From the NCBI RefSeq assembly GCF_003326755.1, contig NZ_JPWH01000003.1:62001-126000 (forward strand): a DNA stretch of 64,000 nucleotides, read 5' to 3'. The notes under the pieces were generated by a model. The model saw only the letters and a list, made by a program, of their open reading frames with translations, ran no database searches and had not been told where the DNA came from. Below, in pieces: positions 8,848 through 18,251 of the stretch. This stretch comes from Thalassospira profundimaris (GTDB taxonomy: Bacteria > Pseudomonadota > Alphaproteobacteria > Rhodospirillales > Thalassospiraceae). The first letter of the stretch is position 1. Every line of letters starts with the position of its first letter. The position numbers and the translations under genes were made by a program.

Positions 8848-9405
8848 TTATGCTGCGGGTTGATGTTCTTCTGCCGGGACATAAAGATTACAGGCTTCGC
8901 GATCCTCATCAATATAGACCTGGCGTTCAAAGACCATGCCCAGGCTTTCCAGCAGGCGAATGGAGCGTTCATTCTCTGGCAGGGTAAAGCCGACAACCCG
9001 TTTCAGACCCAAATCCTGATAGGCATGGCTCAATGTCGCCCGGGCGGCCTCGCGGGCAAAACCCTTGCCCTGCCATTCGCGCAAAAAGGCAAAACCAATG
9101 TCAGGGTCGGGCAGGCTTTGGCGCTGGACAAGGCCGCATAGACCAATTGTTTCGCCAGTTTTGGCAAGGTCGACCATATAAAGGCCAAAGCCGGAGCGTT
9201 CATAGGCGCTAATCAGTTTTTCGTTTATGTAGACGGCTGCAGCGGCCAGATCCCCGATGTTACGGTCGCCGATATACTGGATCCAGTCTGGCTGATTAAG
9301 CAGTTCCAGAACAAAGGCTGCGTCATCATGTGTTGCTTCTCGCAGGATCAGCCGGGATGTTTTGAGGGGCAGCATGTCAGGCCATTCTTTTTGCGTAAAA
9401 AACAT
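8848..9405 (-). CDS. GNAT family N-acetyltransferase (RimJ/RimL type)
   Basis: About 185 residues from ATG 9405; ATG 9375 (opening MLPLKTSRLILREATHDD) is also possible, and upstream codons to 9489 overlap the divergent gene and are unlikely. LKTSRLILRE at the start, IGLCGLVQR and the acetyl-CoA loop EWQGKGFAREAA (R/Q-x-x-G-x-G/A) mark the RimJ/RimL branch of GNAT enzymes, which acetylate protein N-termini or small amines. Substrate unknown. It is convergent with the thioesterase and divergent from the hydrolase-OsmC gene. Confidence 0.8.
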   Translation of the reverse strand: MFFTQKEWPDMLPLKTSRLILREATHDDAAFVLELLNQPDWIQYIGDRNIGDLAAAAVYINEKLISAYERSGFGLYMVDLAKTGETIGLCGLVQRQSLPDPDIGFAFLREWQGKGFAREAARATLSHAYQDLGLKRVVGFTLPENERSIRLLESLGMVFERQVYIDEDREACNLYVPAEEHQPAA

Positions 9406-9482
9406 ATAATAATTACCCGTTAAGCTGGTAACATATTGCCAATTTGTCAAAATGTATTTGACCCATAGCAACGGAGAAAAAT

Positions 9483-10745
9483 ATGACAATTCGCGCGATA
9501 AAGCTGAGTTTTGAAGGGGCTATGGGGGCATCGCTTTCCGCGCGACTGGACTTGCCGGCCGGGCCTGTTCTGGCCTATGCCCTGTTTGCGCATTGTTTTA
9601 CCTGCACCAAGGATCTGACGGCGACCCGCAAAATTTCCCAGGCGCTCAATGTGCAGGGTGTTGCTGTTTTACGGTTTGATTTTACCGGGCTTGGCGGTTC
9701 GGGTGGTGATTTTGGATCTACCAGCTTTACATCGAACCTGGAGGATTTACGCCGGGCGGCGCAATATCTGCGCGACGAGTTTGAAGCCCCGAAATTGCTG
9801 ATCGGTCATTCGCTGGGTGGGGCGGCGATGCTTGCCGTTGCCAAAGATATCCCCGAGGCCCAGGCTGTTGCCACCATTGCAGCTCCGGCAGATGTGGCGC
9901 ATGTAACGGAAAACTTTGCCGCCAAGCTCGACGAAATTCGGATGGCCGGTCAGGCAGAGGTCTCGCTTGATGGTCGCCCTTTTACCATTAAAAAACAGTT
10001 TCTTGATGACCTTGCCGCGCATGACATCGAAAAGTCCGTTTCCCGGCTTCACAAGGCGTTGCTGGTGCTGCATGGCCCGTTGGACCAAACCGTCGGGATT
10101 GACAATGCAACGCGCATTTTTACCGCCGCCAAACATCCCAAAAGTTTTGTTTCGCTTGATAAAGCGGATCATCTTTTACGTGCCAGAGATGATGCGGCCT
10201 ATGTTGCGGGTGTGATAGCGGCCTGGGCGCGACCCTATATTGGACATACAGATACGGCAAAATCCTTGGTGCCGGTCGCAGGAGACGGCCCCGACGGTGT
10301 GATGGCGCGTGAAACCGGGCTGGGAAAATTTCAGACCATGCTGGTTGCCGGGCGTCATCGCTTTATGGCTGATGAACCAGAGGCCGTGGGCGGACTGGAT
10401 AGTGGTCCATCCCCCTATGATTTTTTGGCATCCGCCTTGGGGGCCTGCACATCCATGACGATCCGCATGTATGCCGATCGCAAGAAAATTCTGCTTGATG
10501 GCATTTCCGTGCAGGTGTCACACCAGAAAATACATGCCGATGATTGCATTGACTGTAGCGAAAACGCGCGGGGAAGTGGGGCCAAAATTGACCGTTTTGA
10601 ACGTGTCATTACCCTGCATGGAGATTTTGATGATGGCGTGCGACAGCGTTTGATCGAGATTGCCAATAAATGCCCGGTTCATCAGACCCTGGAAGGACAT
10701 TCCGTGATTGTGACACGGGACGCACGCGATAACCGTAACGGATAA
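9483..10745 (+). CDS. Bifunctional alpha/beta hydrolase - OsmC-like peroxidase fusion
   Basis: 420 residues. Residues 1-255 are an alpha/beta hydrolase with GHSLGG (Ser110) and HCFTC near 37-41; residues about 270-415 are an OsmC/Ohr-like domain with DSGPSPYDFLASALGAC (first redox Cys) and NKCPVHQTL (second Cys). OsmC proteins reduce organic hydroperoxides through this Cys pair. The fusion is a recurring architecture in proteobacteria and suggests that an ester hydrolase delivers or processes a lipid peroxide, but no substrate is established from sequence. ATG 9483 is preceded by AACGGAGAAAAAT. A terminator hairpin follows. Confidence 0.88.
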   Translation: MTIRAIKLSFEGAMGASLSARLDLPAGPVLAYALFAHCFTCTKDLTATRKISQALNVQGVAVLRFDFTGLGGSGGDFGSTSFTSNLEDLRRAAQYLRDEFEAPKLLIGHSLGGAAMLAVAKDIPEAQAVATIAAPADVAHVTENFAAKLDEIRMAGQAEVSLDGRPFTIKKQFLDDLAAHDIEKSVSRLHKALLVLHGPLDQTVGIDNATRIFTAAKHPKSFVSLDKADHLLRARDDAAYVAGVIAAWARPYIGHTDTAKSLVPVAGDGPDGVMARETGLGKFQTMLVAGRHRFMADEPEAVGGLDSGPSPYDFLASALGACTSMTIRMYADRKKILLDGISVQVSHQKIHADDCIDCSENARGSGAKIDRFERVITLHGDFDDGVRQRLIEIANKCPVHQTLEGHSVIVTRDARDNRNG

Positions 10746-10752
10746 AAAGGCA

Positions 10753-10790
10753 GAATGCCAGACGGGGAGAATCCTCCTTTTCTGGCATTC
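10753..10790 (-). terminator. Terminator of the minus-strand operon ending in ridA
   Basis: GAATGCCAGA at 10753-10762 and TCTGGCATTC at 10781-10790 form a perfect 10-bp stem. Read on the minus strand it is followed by TGCCTTTTTATC, a U tract, so it ends the operon; it may also serve the convergent OsmC-fusion gene. Confidence 0.75.
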
Positions 10791-10802
10791 CGCGAGGTCA
10801 AA

Positions 10803-11150
10803 TCAGTCTTTGGCGGCGGTAACGATGAATTCCACCTTGTAATCGGGGGTTGCCAGCTTGGCTTCGCCACAGGCGCGGGCCGGTGTATGGCCCTGCGGGA
10901 CCCAGGCATCCCACACGGCATTCATTTCGGCAAAATCATTCATGTCAGCCAGCCAGATAATGGTTTGCAGGATTTTTTCCTTGCTGGACCCGCATTCGGC
11001 CAGCAGGGCATCAACCTGTTCAAGGCATTTTTTGGTCTGGTCGGTGACGGATGCACCGGCTTCGCCGACCTGGCCTGCCAGGTAAACCGTGTTGCCATGC
11101 ACAACGGCCTGGCTCATGCGGTGGCCGGTATGAAAACGTTCAATGCTCAT
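10803..11150 (-). CDS. RidA family (reactive imine/enamine deaminase)
   Basis: 115 residues, the usual RidA size. The conserved arginine and glutamate lie in TPARACGEAKLATPDYKVE, and MNDFAEMNAVWDAWVP matches the family. RidA proteins hydrolyse unstable enamines and imines released by PLP enzymes and FAD amine oxidases, protecting PLP enzymes. It is the last gene of the operon that holds an aminotransferase and an FAD oxidoreductase, which fits that role. Start ATG with GGAG 7 bp upstream; an 8-bp tandem repeat lies immediately before that site. Confidence 0.88.
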   Translation of the reverse strand: MSIERFHTGHRMSQAVVHGNTVYLAGQVGEAGASVTDQTKKCLEQVDALLAECGSSKEKILQTIIWLADMNDFAEMNAVWDAWVPQGHTPARACGEAKLATPDYKVEFIVTAAKD

Positions 11151-11164
11151 AATATACTCCGTTT

Positions 11165-11188
11165 ATAAGATTATAAGATCATAAGATT
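11165..11188. repeat. Three tandem 8-mers ATAAGAT(T/C)
   Basis: ATAAGATT, ATAAGATC, ATAAGATT in perfect phase in the 49-bp gap between the M20 deacylase stop and the ridA start, just upstream of the ridA ribosome site. Copy-number change would alter spacing only. Confidence 0.7.
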
Positions 11189-11199
11189 TAAGGGGCGGT

Positions 11200-12489
11200 T
11201 CAGGACCGCGACGTTATTGCGCACCAGTCAGTCATAAACAGCGCCAGGACTTCGGTCACTTGCATGAGCGACGAAATCGACACCCGTTCATCAATGCCAT
11301 GAATGCGTTCTGCCTTTGGCCCGTAACATGTGGCAGGGATATTGCCATAGATCTGGAAAAAACGGGCATCGGTTGTTGCGGTTGAGGCGTAATTTTTTAT
11401 CGTATTTCCGGTGACTTCCCGGTGCAGGCGGCCAATGGTTTGCATCATGGGGTGGTTTTCATCCATCACGCATCCCTCGGCCTGAAAACCGCGCCAGGTG
11501 ATGTCAAAGGTGGCACCCTTGCACGCCGGATGATTGTCACGGGCCGATTGCGCAATGTCCTCGATGATTGTGTGAATTTTTGCCAGGTCCATAAAGGGAT
11601 AAAAGCCAATGCGAATATCGGCCTGGCAAACGGGTGGCACGGTGGATGCCCATTCCCCGCCCGATATTTTGCCCAGATTGAAATTGACCGGATGGTGGTG
11701 CGCTCCATAGGCCGCGTGCCGGTGGTCCGGCTGGTTCCAAATCTCTTCAACTTCCTTCAGGGTGTCAAAAAAGCCATAGGCGGCCTCGATCGCATTGCTG
11801 CCTGCCGATGTATCGAGCACATGGGCGGGGCTGCCGGTAACGGTTAGCTGAAACCACATCACACCCAATTGCGCGGTCATCAGGGTTTGATTAAACGGTT
11901 CGGGGATGATGGCGCAATCGGCACGGTACCCTGCATGCAGGCAGGCCAGGGCACCGTTACCGGTGCATTCTTCCTCGACCACGGATTGGAATATGATTGG
12001 TGCGGCAGGCATAAGGTTGGCATCACAGAGGGCCTCGAAGGCATGGCAACTGGCAATAAGCCCTGCTTTCATATCGCCTGCACCCCGGCCATAGAACCAA
12101 TCGCTGATGACATGCGGGGTAAAAGGTGGTTGTTGCCACAGTTCCGCCGGGCCGGTTGGGACAACATCAATATGCCCGTTCAAAATCAGGCTTTTGCCGG
12201 TCTGTTTTTGCGGCTGATACAGGCCAACAATATTTTCGCGGCCATCATAGCTTTCAATCACGGGCGGTGAAAAGCCGGGTTTGTCGCGCAGTTTCTCAAC
12301 ATCAATCGCAACCTTTTCAACGTTTAGCCCCATCGACTGATATTTTTGTGCCATCCATTGCTGCGCACTGTGTTCGCTGCCCAGCAGGCTTGGATGGGCG
12401 ACCAGTTCGCCAAGGTCGCTCAAAATCTGATCGCGCCGGGCATGGACGGCTTGGCGCAGTTTTGAACGGGTTTTGTCGGTTGCTGTCAT
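11200..12489 (-). CDS. M20 family deacylase (ArgE/DapE type)
   Basis: 429 residues. Metal and catalytic motifs of M20 peptidases: NGHIDVVPTGP (His, Asp), GAGDMKAG (bridging Asp) and VVEEECTGNGA (catalytic and metal Glu), then the dimerisation lid and a C-terminal His (ERIHGIDE). The family removes N-acyl groups from amino acids (acetylornithine, succinyl-diaminopimelate) in the cytoplasm. Its ATG overlaps the stop of the upstream FAD oxidoreductase by 4 bp. In this operon it probably deacylates an imported or intermediate N-acyl amino acid; which one is unknown. Confidence 0.85.
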   Translation of the reverse strand: MTATDKTRSKLRQAVHARRDQILSDLGELVAHPSLLGSEHSAQQWMAQKYQSMGLNVEKVAIDVEKLRDKPGFSPPVIESYDGRENIVGLYQPQKQTGKSLILNGHIDVVPTGPAELWQQPPFTPHVISDWFYGRGAGDMKAGLIASCHAFEALCDANLMPAAPIIFQSVVEEECTGNGALACLHAGYRADCAIIPEPFNQTLMTAQLGVMWFQLTVTGSPAHVLDTSAGSNAIEAAYGFFDTLKEVEEIWNQPDHRHAAYGAHHHPVNFNLGKISGGEWASTVPPVCQADIRIGFYPFMDLAKIHTIIEDIAQSARDNHPACKGATFDITWRGFQAEGCVMDENHPMMQTIGRLHREVTGNTIKNYASTATTDARFFQIYGNIPATCYGPKAERIHGIDERVSISSLMQVTEVLALFMTDWCAITSRS

Positions 12490-13646
12490 GAATCCGGCTC
12501 TATCGTTTTTGCGGCAAGGCCGGGCCGAGTGGGGGAGAGGGCTTCTTGTGTGATGCCCAGTTTTTTCATATGCCCGGGTACATCTTCACCGCAAATCATG
12601 CAGGCGGCGAATTCGCCCATTGCCGGGGCGGTTTGAATGCCATAACCGCCTTGTCCGGCCAGCCAGTAAAAGCCGGTCTGTGCCGGATCAAAGCCCGATA
12701 CCGGGTCACCATCGGCAAAGAAACTGCGCAACCCGGCCCAGCTTTCACCGGGTCGGCCGACATTCAGACTGGTCATGGTCACAAGCCGGTCAATGGTAAT
12801 CGCCACATCGAGTTCTTCGGGCTGGATGTCTTGCGGGGTGGTTGGTGTGGCATCGGCGGGGGAGACCAGCAATCGCCCGGCATCGGGTTTGAAATACAGG
12901 CCTTCGTCGATGGTGGCGGTCATGGGCCATTTTTCGGCATTGATGCCAGCGGGAAGGTCCACCATCACTGCCGTGCGGCGTTTGGGGGTAATGCCAAGTG
13001 GGGCGACATTTGCCGTGCTGGCAATTTCATCAACCCAGGCGCCGGCAGCATTGATAACGACCGGGGCTGTGAATTGATCGTTGCGGTAAGTGGTGATGAC
13101 CCAGTTATCGCCGGTTTTTTCCATTTTGTCGACATGGGCGCGGGTGACAATATCGCCATTCATCTTTTTGAACTGGCGGATAAAGCCCCAATGCAGGGCA
13201 TGAACATCAATATCCATTGCCGCGGGTTCCAGCGCGCCGCCAATAAACTGCCGGGTATCAATAATCGGGATCAACGCGCCGATTTGATCCGGTGTCAGCG
13301 CCTGAACATCCGCACCATTGGCGCGACCTTCGGTTAGAAGTTCGTCCAGTTTTGTTTCTTCGCCAGGCATTGCCACAATCAGCATGCCACGCGGGGTGAG
13401 AATGGGATGGTCGGTAAAACCGTCAGGCGGGGCCAGGAAAAAGGACCGGCTGGCCGTGGACATTTTACGAATGATTTTCGGGCCGTAAGTTTCGCTATAA
13501 AGCGCGGCCGAGCGACCGGTGCTGTGATAGCCCGGCTGGTCCTCGCGTTCCAGCACGATGACTTTTTTGCCCTTCTGCGCCAGAAAATATGCTGCAGACA
13601 TTCCGGCAATTCCACCGCCGATGATGATGATGTCGGCTGAAGTCAT
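12486..13646 (-). CDS. FAD-dependent amine/amino acid oxidoreductase (DAO family)
   Basis: 386 residues. The dinucleotide-binding GGGIAGMSAAYFLAQKG starts at residue 9 and is followed by the acidic strand end VIVLERE; GFYWLAGQGGYGIQTAP near the C-terminus is the FAD-contact motif of glycine oxidase/D-amino acid dehydrogenase-like enzymes. It oxidises an amine or amino acid to an imine, which explains the RidA gene two positions downstream. Overlaps both neighbours by 4 bp (ATGA), so it is translated with the HDAC-like gene and the M20 deacylase. Confidence 0.82.
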   Translation of the reverse strand: MTSADIIIIGGGIAGMSAAYFLAQKGKKVIVLEREDQPGYHSTGRSAALYSETYGPKIIRKMSTASRSFFLAPPDGFTDHPILTPRGMLIVAMPGEETKLDELLTEGRANGADVQALTPDQIGALIPIIDTRQFIGGALEPAAMDIDVHALHWGFIRQFKKMNGDIVTRAHVDKMEKTGDNWVITTYRNDQFTAPVVINAAGAWVDEIASTANVAPLGITPKRRTAVMVDLPAGINAEKWPMTATIDEGLYFKPDAGRLLVSPADATPTTPQDIQPEELDVAITIDRLVTMTSLNVGRPGESWAGLRSFFADGDPVSGFDPAQTGFYWLAGQGGYGIQTAPAMGEFAACMICGEDVPGHMKKLGITQEALSPTRPGLAAKTIEPDS

Positions 13647-14674
13647 GATCGTGCCTCCGCAAAGCTTCCAAGGAACTGAACAAGGTTGTCACCCAGGGTC
13701 GGGCTGACATATCCACCTTCCTGAACTATCACGGTGGGCAGGCCGATCAAGCTGATTTTACGGGCGATTTTGCCAAATCCGGAGGTGGAGACATTCAGCC
13801 CGCCAAATGGATCATCGCCAGACGCATCCAGGCCGCAGGCGACCACAAGGGCACCGGGGGCATATGTGCCAATCAGTGTGAGTGCATCATCCAGCGCGGC
13901 CAGAAACGCATGATCACCATTGCCAAGGGCCAGGGGGAAATTGCGGTTATATCCTGTGCCGCGGCCCGTTCCGCGTTCATGGGCGTGGCCCCAGTAAAAC
14001 GGATAAAAACCGGTCGGATCGGCATGGATGGACAGGGTGAATACGTCGTCACGGTCATAAAAAATGTGTTGCGTGCCATTGCCATGATGCAGGTCGATAT
14101 CCAGGATCGCGACACGGTCAAACCGTTCGCGCAATTGCGTCGCGGCAATGGCCGAATTATTGAGATAACAAAACCCGCCCGCAATATCGCGGCTGGCATG
14201 ATGGCCGGGCGGACGGCACAGAGCATAAGTAAAATCGGCGTTTCCATCGCGCACATCGCAGGCAGCGGCAACGGCGCAATTGGCGCTGGCCCGGGCGGAT
14301 TGCCATGTTGCGGCCGATATGGGGCAGGATGTATCGCCGAGGTGAAAGCCCGCTTTGCCTGCCGCCGTGGCGGGATAGGTGCCGGTGCGATCAAACGGGT
14401 GAATGTGCGGAATGACCATTTCGGCCCCGCCGCTGGCGCGCCATTCGTCATGAATGGTTTCCAAAAACAGCAAATATTCGGGCGAATGGACCTTTGCCAG
14501 CGGGGCAAGGCCAAAATCACCAGGGTTTTGGGGCGTGATTGACAGTTTATCCAGGGCTGACTTCAGGATTTCGGCCCGTTCCGGTACTTCGGGAATCGGT
14601 TTGCGCTCACCGCCAACCAGAAAGGTTTGACCGTGATGCAATATTTGATCGGGTGAAAAATAGGCCTGCATCAT
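13643..14674 (-). CDS. HDAC-like (acetylpolyamine amidohydrolase type) zinc deacetylase
   Basis: 343 residues from ATG 14674, which has AAGGAAAG upstream; the frame is open to 14809 but without a better start. RPPGHHA (catalytic His158-His159), DIDLHHGNGTQ (zinc Asp194, His196), GLDASGDDP (third zinc Asp) and EGGY (transition-state Tyr) are the complete active site of the arginase/deacetylase fold. The insert ADPTGFYPFYWGHAHERGTG resembles the acetylpolyamine amidohydrolase and class II-like branch that deacetylates small amines rather than histones. Its operon also imports a PotD-type ligand, so an acetylated polyamine or related amide is the likely substrate (inference). Confidence 0.85.
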   Translation of the reverse strand: MMQAYFSPDQILHHGQTFLVGGERKPIPEVPERAEILKSALDKLSITPQNPGDFGLAPLAKVHSPEYLLFLETIHDEWRASGGAEMVIPHIHPFDRTGTYPATAAGKAGFHLGDTSCPISAATWQSARASANCAVAAACDVRDGNADFTYALCRPPGHHASRDIAGGFCYLNNSAIAATQLRERFDRVAILDIDLHHGNGTQHIFYDRDDVFTLSIHADPTGFYPFYWGHAHERGTGRGTGYNRNFPLALGNGDHAFLAALDDALTLIGTYAPGALVVACGLDASGDDPFGGLNVSTSGFGKIARKISLIGLPTVIVQEGGYVSPTLGDNLVQFLGSFAEARS

Positions 14675-14738
14675 TTGCCGCTCTTTCCTTGGTCGTTTGG
14701 TGGTGGCGCTCGGGGTGGAATAAAACAAGGGAGCCAGG

Positions 14739-15668
14739 CTAAAACCCGACTTTGTCATATCCCTTGAGGCCCAGCATCTCGCGGGCTTCGTCCGGTGTGG
14801 CGATGTCAAGGTTCAGGCCGGTTAAAATGTCGCGAACTTTTTTAACCTGTTGGGCATTGCTGCGCGCCAGTTCGCCCTTGCGGATATAAAGGTTGTCCTC
14901 CAAACCAACCCGCACATGCCCGCCCATACCCGCCGACATGGCGGCAAAGGGCATTTGTGCCCGGCCGACACCCAAAACGGAAAAACGGTATTGATCGCCA
15001 AAAAGCCGGTCTGCGGTGGCCTTCATGTGCATCAGGTTTTCCGGGTCGGCGCCGATGCCGCCCAAAACACCCAGTACGAATTGTAGAAAGACCGGGCCTT
15101 TGACCAGCCCGCGATCAATGAAATGGGCCAGGGTATAAAGATGGCCGACATCATAACATTCAAATTCAAAGCGGGTGCCATTGGCTTCGCCCAGTTGCGA
15201 CAGGATTGTTTCTATATCTGAAAACGTATTTCTAAATATGAAATCCCGGCTGCTTTCGAGGAAGTCCGGCTCCCAGTCATGCTGCCATTCGGTTTTGCGC
15301 TTTAATGCCGGAAACAGGCCAAAATTCATGCTGCCAAGGTTAAGCGACGCCATTTCCGGCGATGTGGTTTGCGCTGCACGGATGCGATCATCGACCGTCA
15401 TGGTCATGCCGCCGCCGGTCGAAATATTGACCACCGCATCGGTCGCCGCGCGGATTTTGGGTAAAAATTGCCTGAAAAGTTCCGGGTCCGGGGCGGGAAA
15501 ACCGGTTTTGGGGTCGCGGGCATGAAGGTGCAAAATGGCGGCCCCTTCATGGGCGGCGGCAATGGCCTGTTCGGCAATTTCATCGGGTGTGATGGGCAAA
15601 TACGGGCTCATGGACGGGGTATGAACCGAACCGGTAATGGCACAGGTGATAATGACTTTATGGGCCAT
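14739..15668 (-). CDS. Beta-keto acid cleavage enzyme (BKACE / DUF849)
   Basis: 309 residues from ATG 15668 (GGGAG upstream). HLHARDPKTG near residue 46 supplies the HxH zinc ligands, and VNISTGGG, FECYDVGHLYTL and SVLGVGRAQMP are conserved BKACE segments. The founder of the family, 3-keto-5-aminohexanoate cleavage enzyme of lysine fermentation, condenses a beta-keto acid with acetyl-CoA and releases acetoacetate plus a new CoA ester; other members act on 3-dehydrocarnitine and related beta-keto acids. The stop of the aminotransferase lies 1 bp before this start, which suggests that the transaminase supplies its keto acid. Confidence 0.88.
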   Translation of the reverse strand: MAHKVIITCAITGSVHTPSMSPYLPITPDEIAEQAIAAAHEGAAILHLHARDPKTGFPAPDPELFRQFLPKIRAATDAVVNISTGGGMTMTVDDRIRAAQTTSPEMASLNLGSMNFGLFPALKRKTEWQHDWEPDFLESSRDFIFRNTFSDIETILSQLGEANGTRFEFECYDVGHLYTLAHFIDRGLVKGPVFLQFVLGVLGGIGADPENLMHMKATADRLFGDQYRFSVLGVGRAQMPFAAMSAGMGGHVRVGLEDNLYIRKGELARSNAQQVKKVRDILTGLNLDIATPDEAREMLGLKGYDKVGF

Positions 15669-15669
15669 A

Positions 15670-17040
15670 TCAAATTGCTCCCGCCTGTTTGAGTTCACTT
15701 TCAAGCTGGGTCAGGGCATTGCGCAACGGATCCAGAATATCGCCAAGCTGATCGGGCGTGATGGTCAGGGGCGGGCAGACCATGATGTGATCGCCACGAT
15801 AGCCACCGCGTGTACGCCGCCAGTAAATGATCAGCCCCTTGTCATAGGCAATATCGACCAGCCTTGCTGCAGCCATATGTTGGGGCGCAATGGGTTCCAT
15901 CGTGTTGCGATTGGCGACCAGCTCCAGGGCCAGCAACAGGCCCTTGCCACGCACATCGCCGATGAAGGGGAATGACGCCATCAGTTTGGTCAGTTCTGCC
16001 TTCAGGGCCATGCCCGATGACGCGGCATTTTCCAAAAGCCCGTCCTGTTCAATCACGTCAAGCACGGCATTGCCCGCCGCACAGGCAATCGGATTGCCCG
16101 CATAGGTGTAGCCATGAATAAAGCCGCCATGATCCAGCACGGGGCTGACGATCCGGTCCGGGGCAATCATGGCACCCAGCGGGGCGTAACCGGCGGCCAG
16201 TCCTTTTGATACGGCCAGAATATCGGGCACGATGTTCCAGTGTTCGGCAGCAAAATATGTGCCGGTGCGTCCGGCCCCTGTCATGACCTCGTCATAGATC
16301 AACAACACGCCATATTGGTCGCATATGTCGCGAATGCGCTGGTAATAGCTGTCAGGGGCAACAAGGGCGCCGGTGGCAGCCCCACCAACGGGTTCCATGA
16401 TAAAGGCCAGCACGGTTTCCGGCCCCTGACGCAGGATTTCGGCCTCCAGCATGTTTGCATATTTAAGGCCGCGGTCATGATTGCTCAGGTCATCGCGGTC
16501 GAGATAGCAGGTAGGGGCCGGGATTTTGGGTTGATCGACCATCATCGGCGCAAAGGGGGCGTGCATGGGCGTATAGCCGGTGATCGCCAGTGCGCCAAGC
16601 GTTGAGCCATGATAGCTGGGAAAGCGTGAAATGACCTTGCTGCGCTGGGCCTGTCCGATGGCAAGTGTATATTGACGTGCCAGTTTCAGACAGCTTTCAA
16701 CGGCCTCTGACCCGCCGGAAACAAAAAACACGCGTTCCAGATCGCCCGGCGCACGTTCCGCGAGGCGCCAGGCCAAAGTTTCGGCAGCATCATTTTCAAA
16801 ATGCAGGCGATAGGCAAAGGTCGCCCGTTCCATTTGCGCCTGCATGGCGGCAAGAACACGCGGGTCACTATGGCCGATATTGCTGACCATTGCACCGCTG
16901 GACGCATCGATGTAACGCTGGCCGTTCACATCCCACATATACACGCCTTTGGCATGGTCGATCACCGGGCGGCGCGACCGGCTTTGATAGAATAGTCTGG
17001 ATTCCCGGTTATGCCCGGTTTTTGTGATTTCATGGGTCAT
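15670..17040 (-). CDS. Class III (omega-amino acid) aminotransferase
   Basis: 456 residues, normal for the family. FFVSGGSEAVESCLKLA (about 105-121) is the phosphate-binding region, EPVGG and YDEVMTGAGRTG the cofactor ring contacts, and Lys279 in DILAVSKGLAAGYAPLGA forms the Schiff base. Class III enzymes transfer terminal amino groups of diamines, beta-alanine, taurine or beta-amino acids. It lies 23 bp after the potA-like ATPase and 1 bp before the BKACE gene, so in this operon a beta- or omega-amino acid converted to a beta-keto acid is the likely reaction. Confidence 0.87.
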   Translation of the reverse strand: MTHEITKTGHNRESRLFYQSRSRRPVIDHAKGVYMWDVNGQRYIDASSGAMVSNIGHSDPRVLAAMQAQMERATFAYRLHFENDAAETLAWRLAERAPGDLERVFFVSGGSEAVESCLKLARQYTLAIGQAQRSKVISRFPSYHGSTLGALAITGYTPMHAPFAPMMVDQPKIPAPTCYLDRDDLSNHDRGLKYANMLEAEILRQGPETVLAFIMEPVGGAATGALVAPDSYYQRIRDICDQYGVLLIYDEVMTGAGRTGTYFAAEHWNIVPDILAVSKGLAAGYAPLGAMIAPDRIVSPVLDHGGFIHGYTYAGNPIACAAGNAVLDVIEQDGLLENAASSGMALKAELTKLMASFPFIGDVRGKGLLLALELVANRNTMEPIAPQHMAAARLVDIAYDKGLIIYWRRTRGGYRGDHIMVCPPLTITPDQLGDILDPLRNALTQLESELKQAGAI

Positions 17041-17063
17041 TTCGTGGGGCTTTCTAAAACCGG

Positions 17064-18164
17064 TCAGTCGTGATGACCGGGTAACAACACACAGTTACGT
17101 GCAGGAATGTGCATGAAAATATCGGCACCCTCGCCAAAGGGATGCTGGTCAATCGGGTTGATGACCTGCCAGTCCTGGCCTTCGGCAGTGATGAAATAGC
17201 GGGCCATTTGCCCCAGGTAATCCACGGTTTTGATGCGACCGGGGATGCTGGTGCTATCGTTTGAGGTTGGGTTTTGATTGGTGGAGACCATAATTTTTTC
17301 CGCGCGAATGACAGCACGGATATTTTGCTGGCGGTTGACCCGTTCGATTTGGTGGATGGTGGTCTTAAGGGTGGTGCCGCCCTCAAGTTGTACCGGTGCT
17401 GTTTCACCTGAGGGCTCGGCCAATGTCCCGGCAAAGATGTTGGAATGGCCCAGAAAATCGGCAACGAAGGCCGATGACGGGTTGTTGTAAACGTCTTCCG
17501 GTTGGCCTTCCTGTTCAACAATGCCGTCTTTCATCACCACCAGTTTGTCTGACATTGCCAGGGCTTCGGACTGGTCATGGGTGACAAAAATGGTGGCAAC
17601 GCCCAATTCGCGTTGAATGCGTTTCAGCTCGACACGCATTTCTTCGCGCAGGTTCGCATCAAGGGCTGACAGGGGCTCATCAAGCAGCAATACATCGGGT
17701 TCGATAACGATTGCGCGGGCCAGGGCAATGCGCTGTTGCTGCCCGCCGGAAAGCTGGTTGGGGTAGCGGTCCGCTACATGGGGCAACTGCACCAGATCAA
17801 GGGCGGATTTAACCTTTTGCGCAATGTCGGCCTTGTTGACATTGCGGTATTTCAAACCAAAGGCGATATTGTCAAAAATGGTTTTGTGCGGAAAAAGCGC
17901 ATAATTTTGAAAAACCAGCCCCAGATTGCGTTTATGGATGGGCAGGTCATTGACCCGCCGGTCCCGGATCACAAGGTCACCTTCGGTAATGTCGGTCAGA
18001 CCCGCAATCATGCGCAGGGTGGTGGTCTTGCCACATCCCGATGGCCCCAAAAACGTGACAAAGCTGTTTTCAGGAACGGTCAGGTCCATTTTTTTAACGG
18101 CGGTAAATTCGCCATATCGTTTTACGACATTGCGCAATTCAACGGCATGCTGGCGTTCGGCCAT
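17064..18164 (-). CDS. ABC transporter ATP-binding protein (PotA type)
   Basis: 366 residues. Walker [10 protein letters not shown] near residue 38, signature [15 protein letters not shown], Walker [13 protein letters not shown] and H-loop VTHDQSEA, then a C-terminal TOBE-type regulatory domain from about residue 240. This is the polyamine/opine/putrescine (CUT1-like) ATPase class. It works with the two permeases and the Tat-type binding protein encoded just upstream. A hairpin at 18194-18237 separates it from the binding-protein gene. Confidence 0.87.
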   Translation of the reverse strand: MAERQHAVELRNVVKRYGEFTAVKKMDLTVPENSFVTFLGPSGCGKTTTLRMIAGLTDITEGDLVIRDRRVNDLPIHKRNLGLVFQNYALFPHKTIFDNIAFGLKYRNVNKADIAQKVKSALDLVQLPHVADRYPNQLSGGQQQRIALARAIVIEPDVLLLDEPLSALDANLREEMRVELKRIQRELGVATIFVTHDQSEALAMSDKLVVMKDGIVEQEGQPEDVYNNPSSAFVADFLGHSNIFAGTLAEPSGETAPVQLEGGTTLKTTIHQIERVNRQQNIRAVIRAEKIMVSTNQNPTSNDSTSIPGRIKTVDYLGQMARYFITAEGQDWQVINPIDQHPFGEGADIFMHIPARNCVLLPGHHD

Positions 18165-18193
18165 GTTTTCAAACCTTTGTCATTGGTTTTCAA

Positions 18194-18237
18194 ACAACCC
18201 GGCCCACCTTGGGGAGATATTGGCAAAGCCGGGTTGT
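18194..18237 (-). terminator. Hairpin between potD-like and potA-like genes
   Basis: ACAACCCGGC at 18194-18203 pairs perfectly with GCCGGGTTGT at 18228-18237 in the 87-bp gap after the binding-protein gene. No clear U tract on the minus strand, so attenuation or mRNA stabilisation is more likely than full termination. Confidence 0.55.
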
Positions 18238-18251
18238 CTGGCGGGGCGGGT

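Noticed and set aside
11165..11188. A CRISPR-like or transposon-derived repeat
   Set aside because: Only three 8-bp units with no spacers, far too short and regular for CRISPR and without flanking mobile-element genes; treated as a simple repeat.
12546..13337. Plus-strand open frame opposite the FAD oxidoreductase
   Set aside because: The minus-strand frame encodes a complete FAD enzyme with a Rossmann motif; this frame is its complement.
13643..14674. True histone deacetylase acting on chromatin
   Set aside because: The fold is HDAC-like, but bacterial members of this branch act on small acetylated amines, and the operon context is metabolic.
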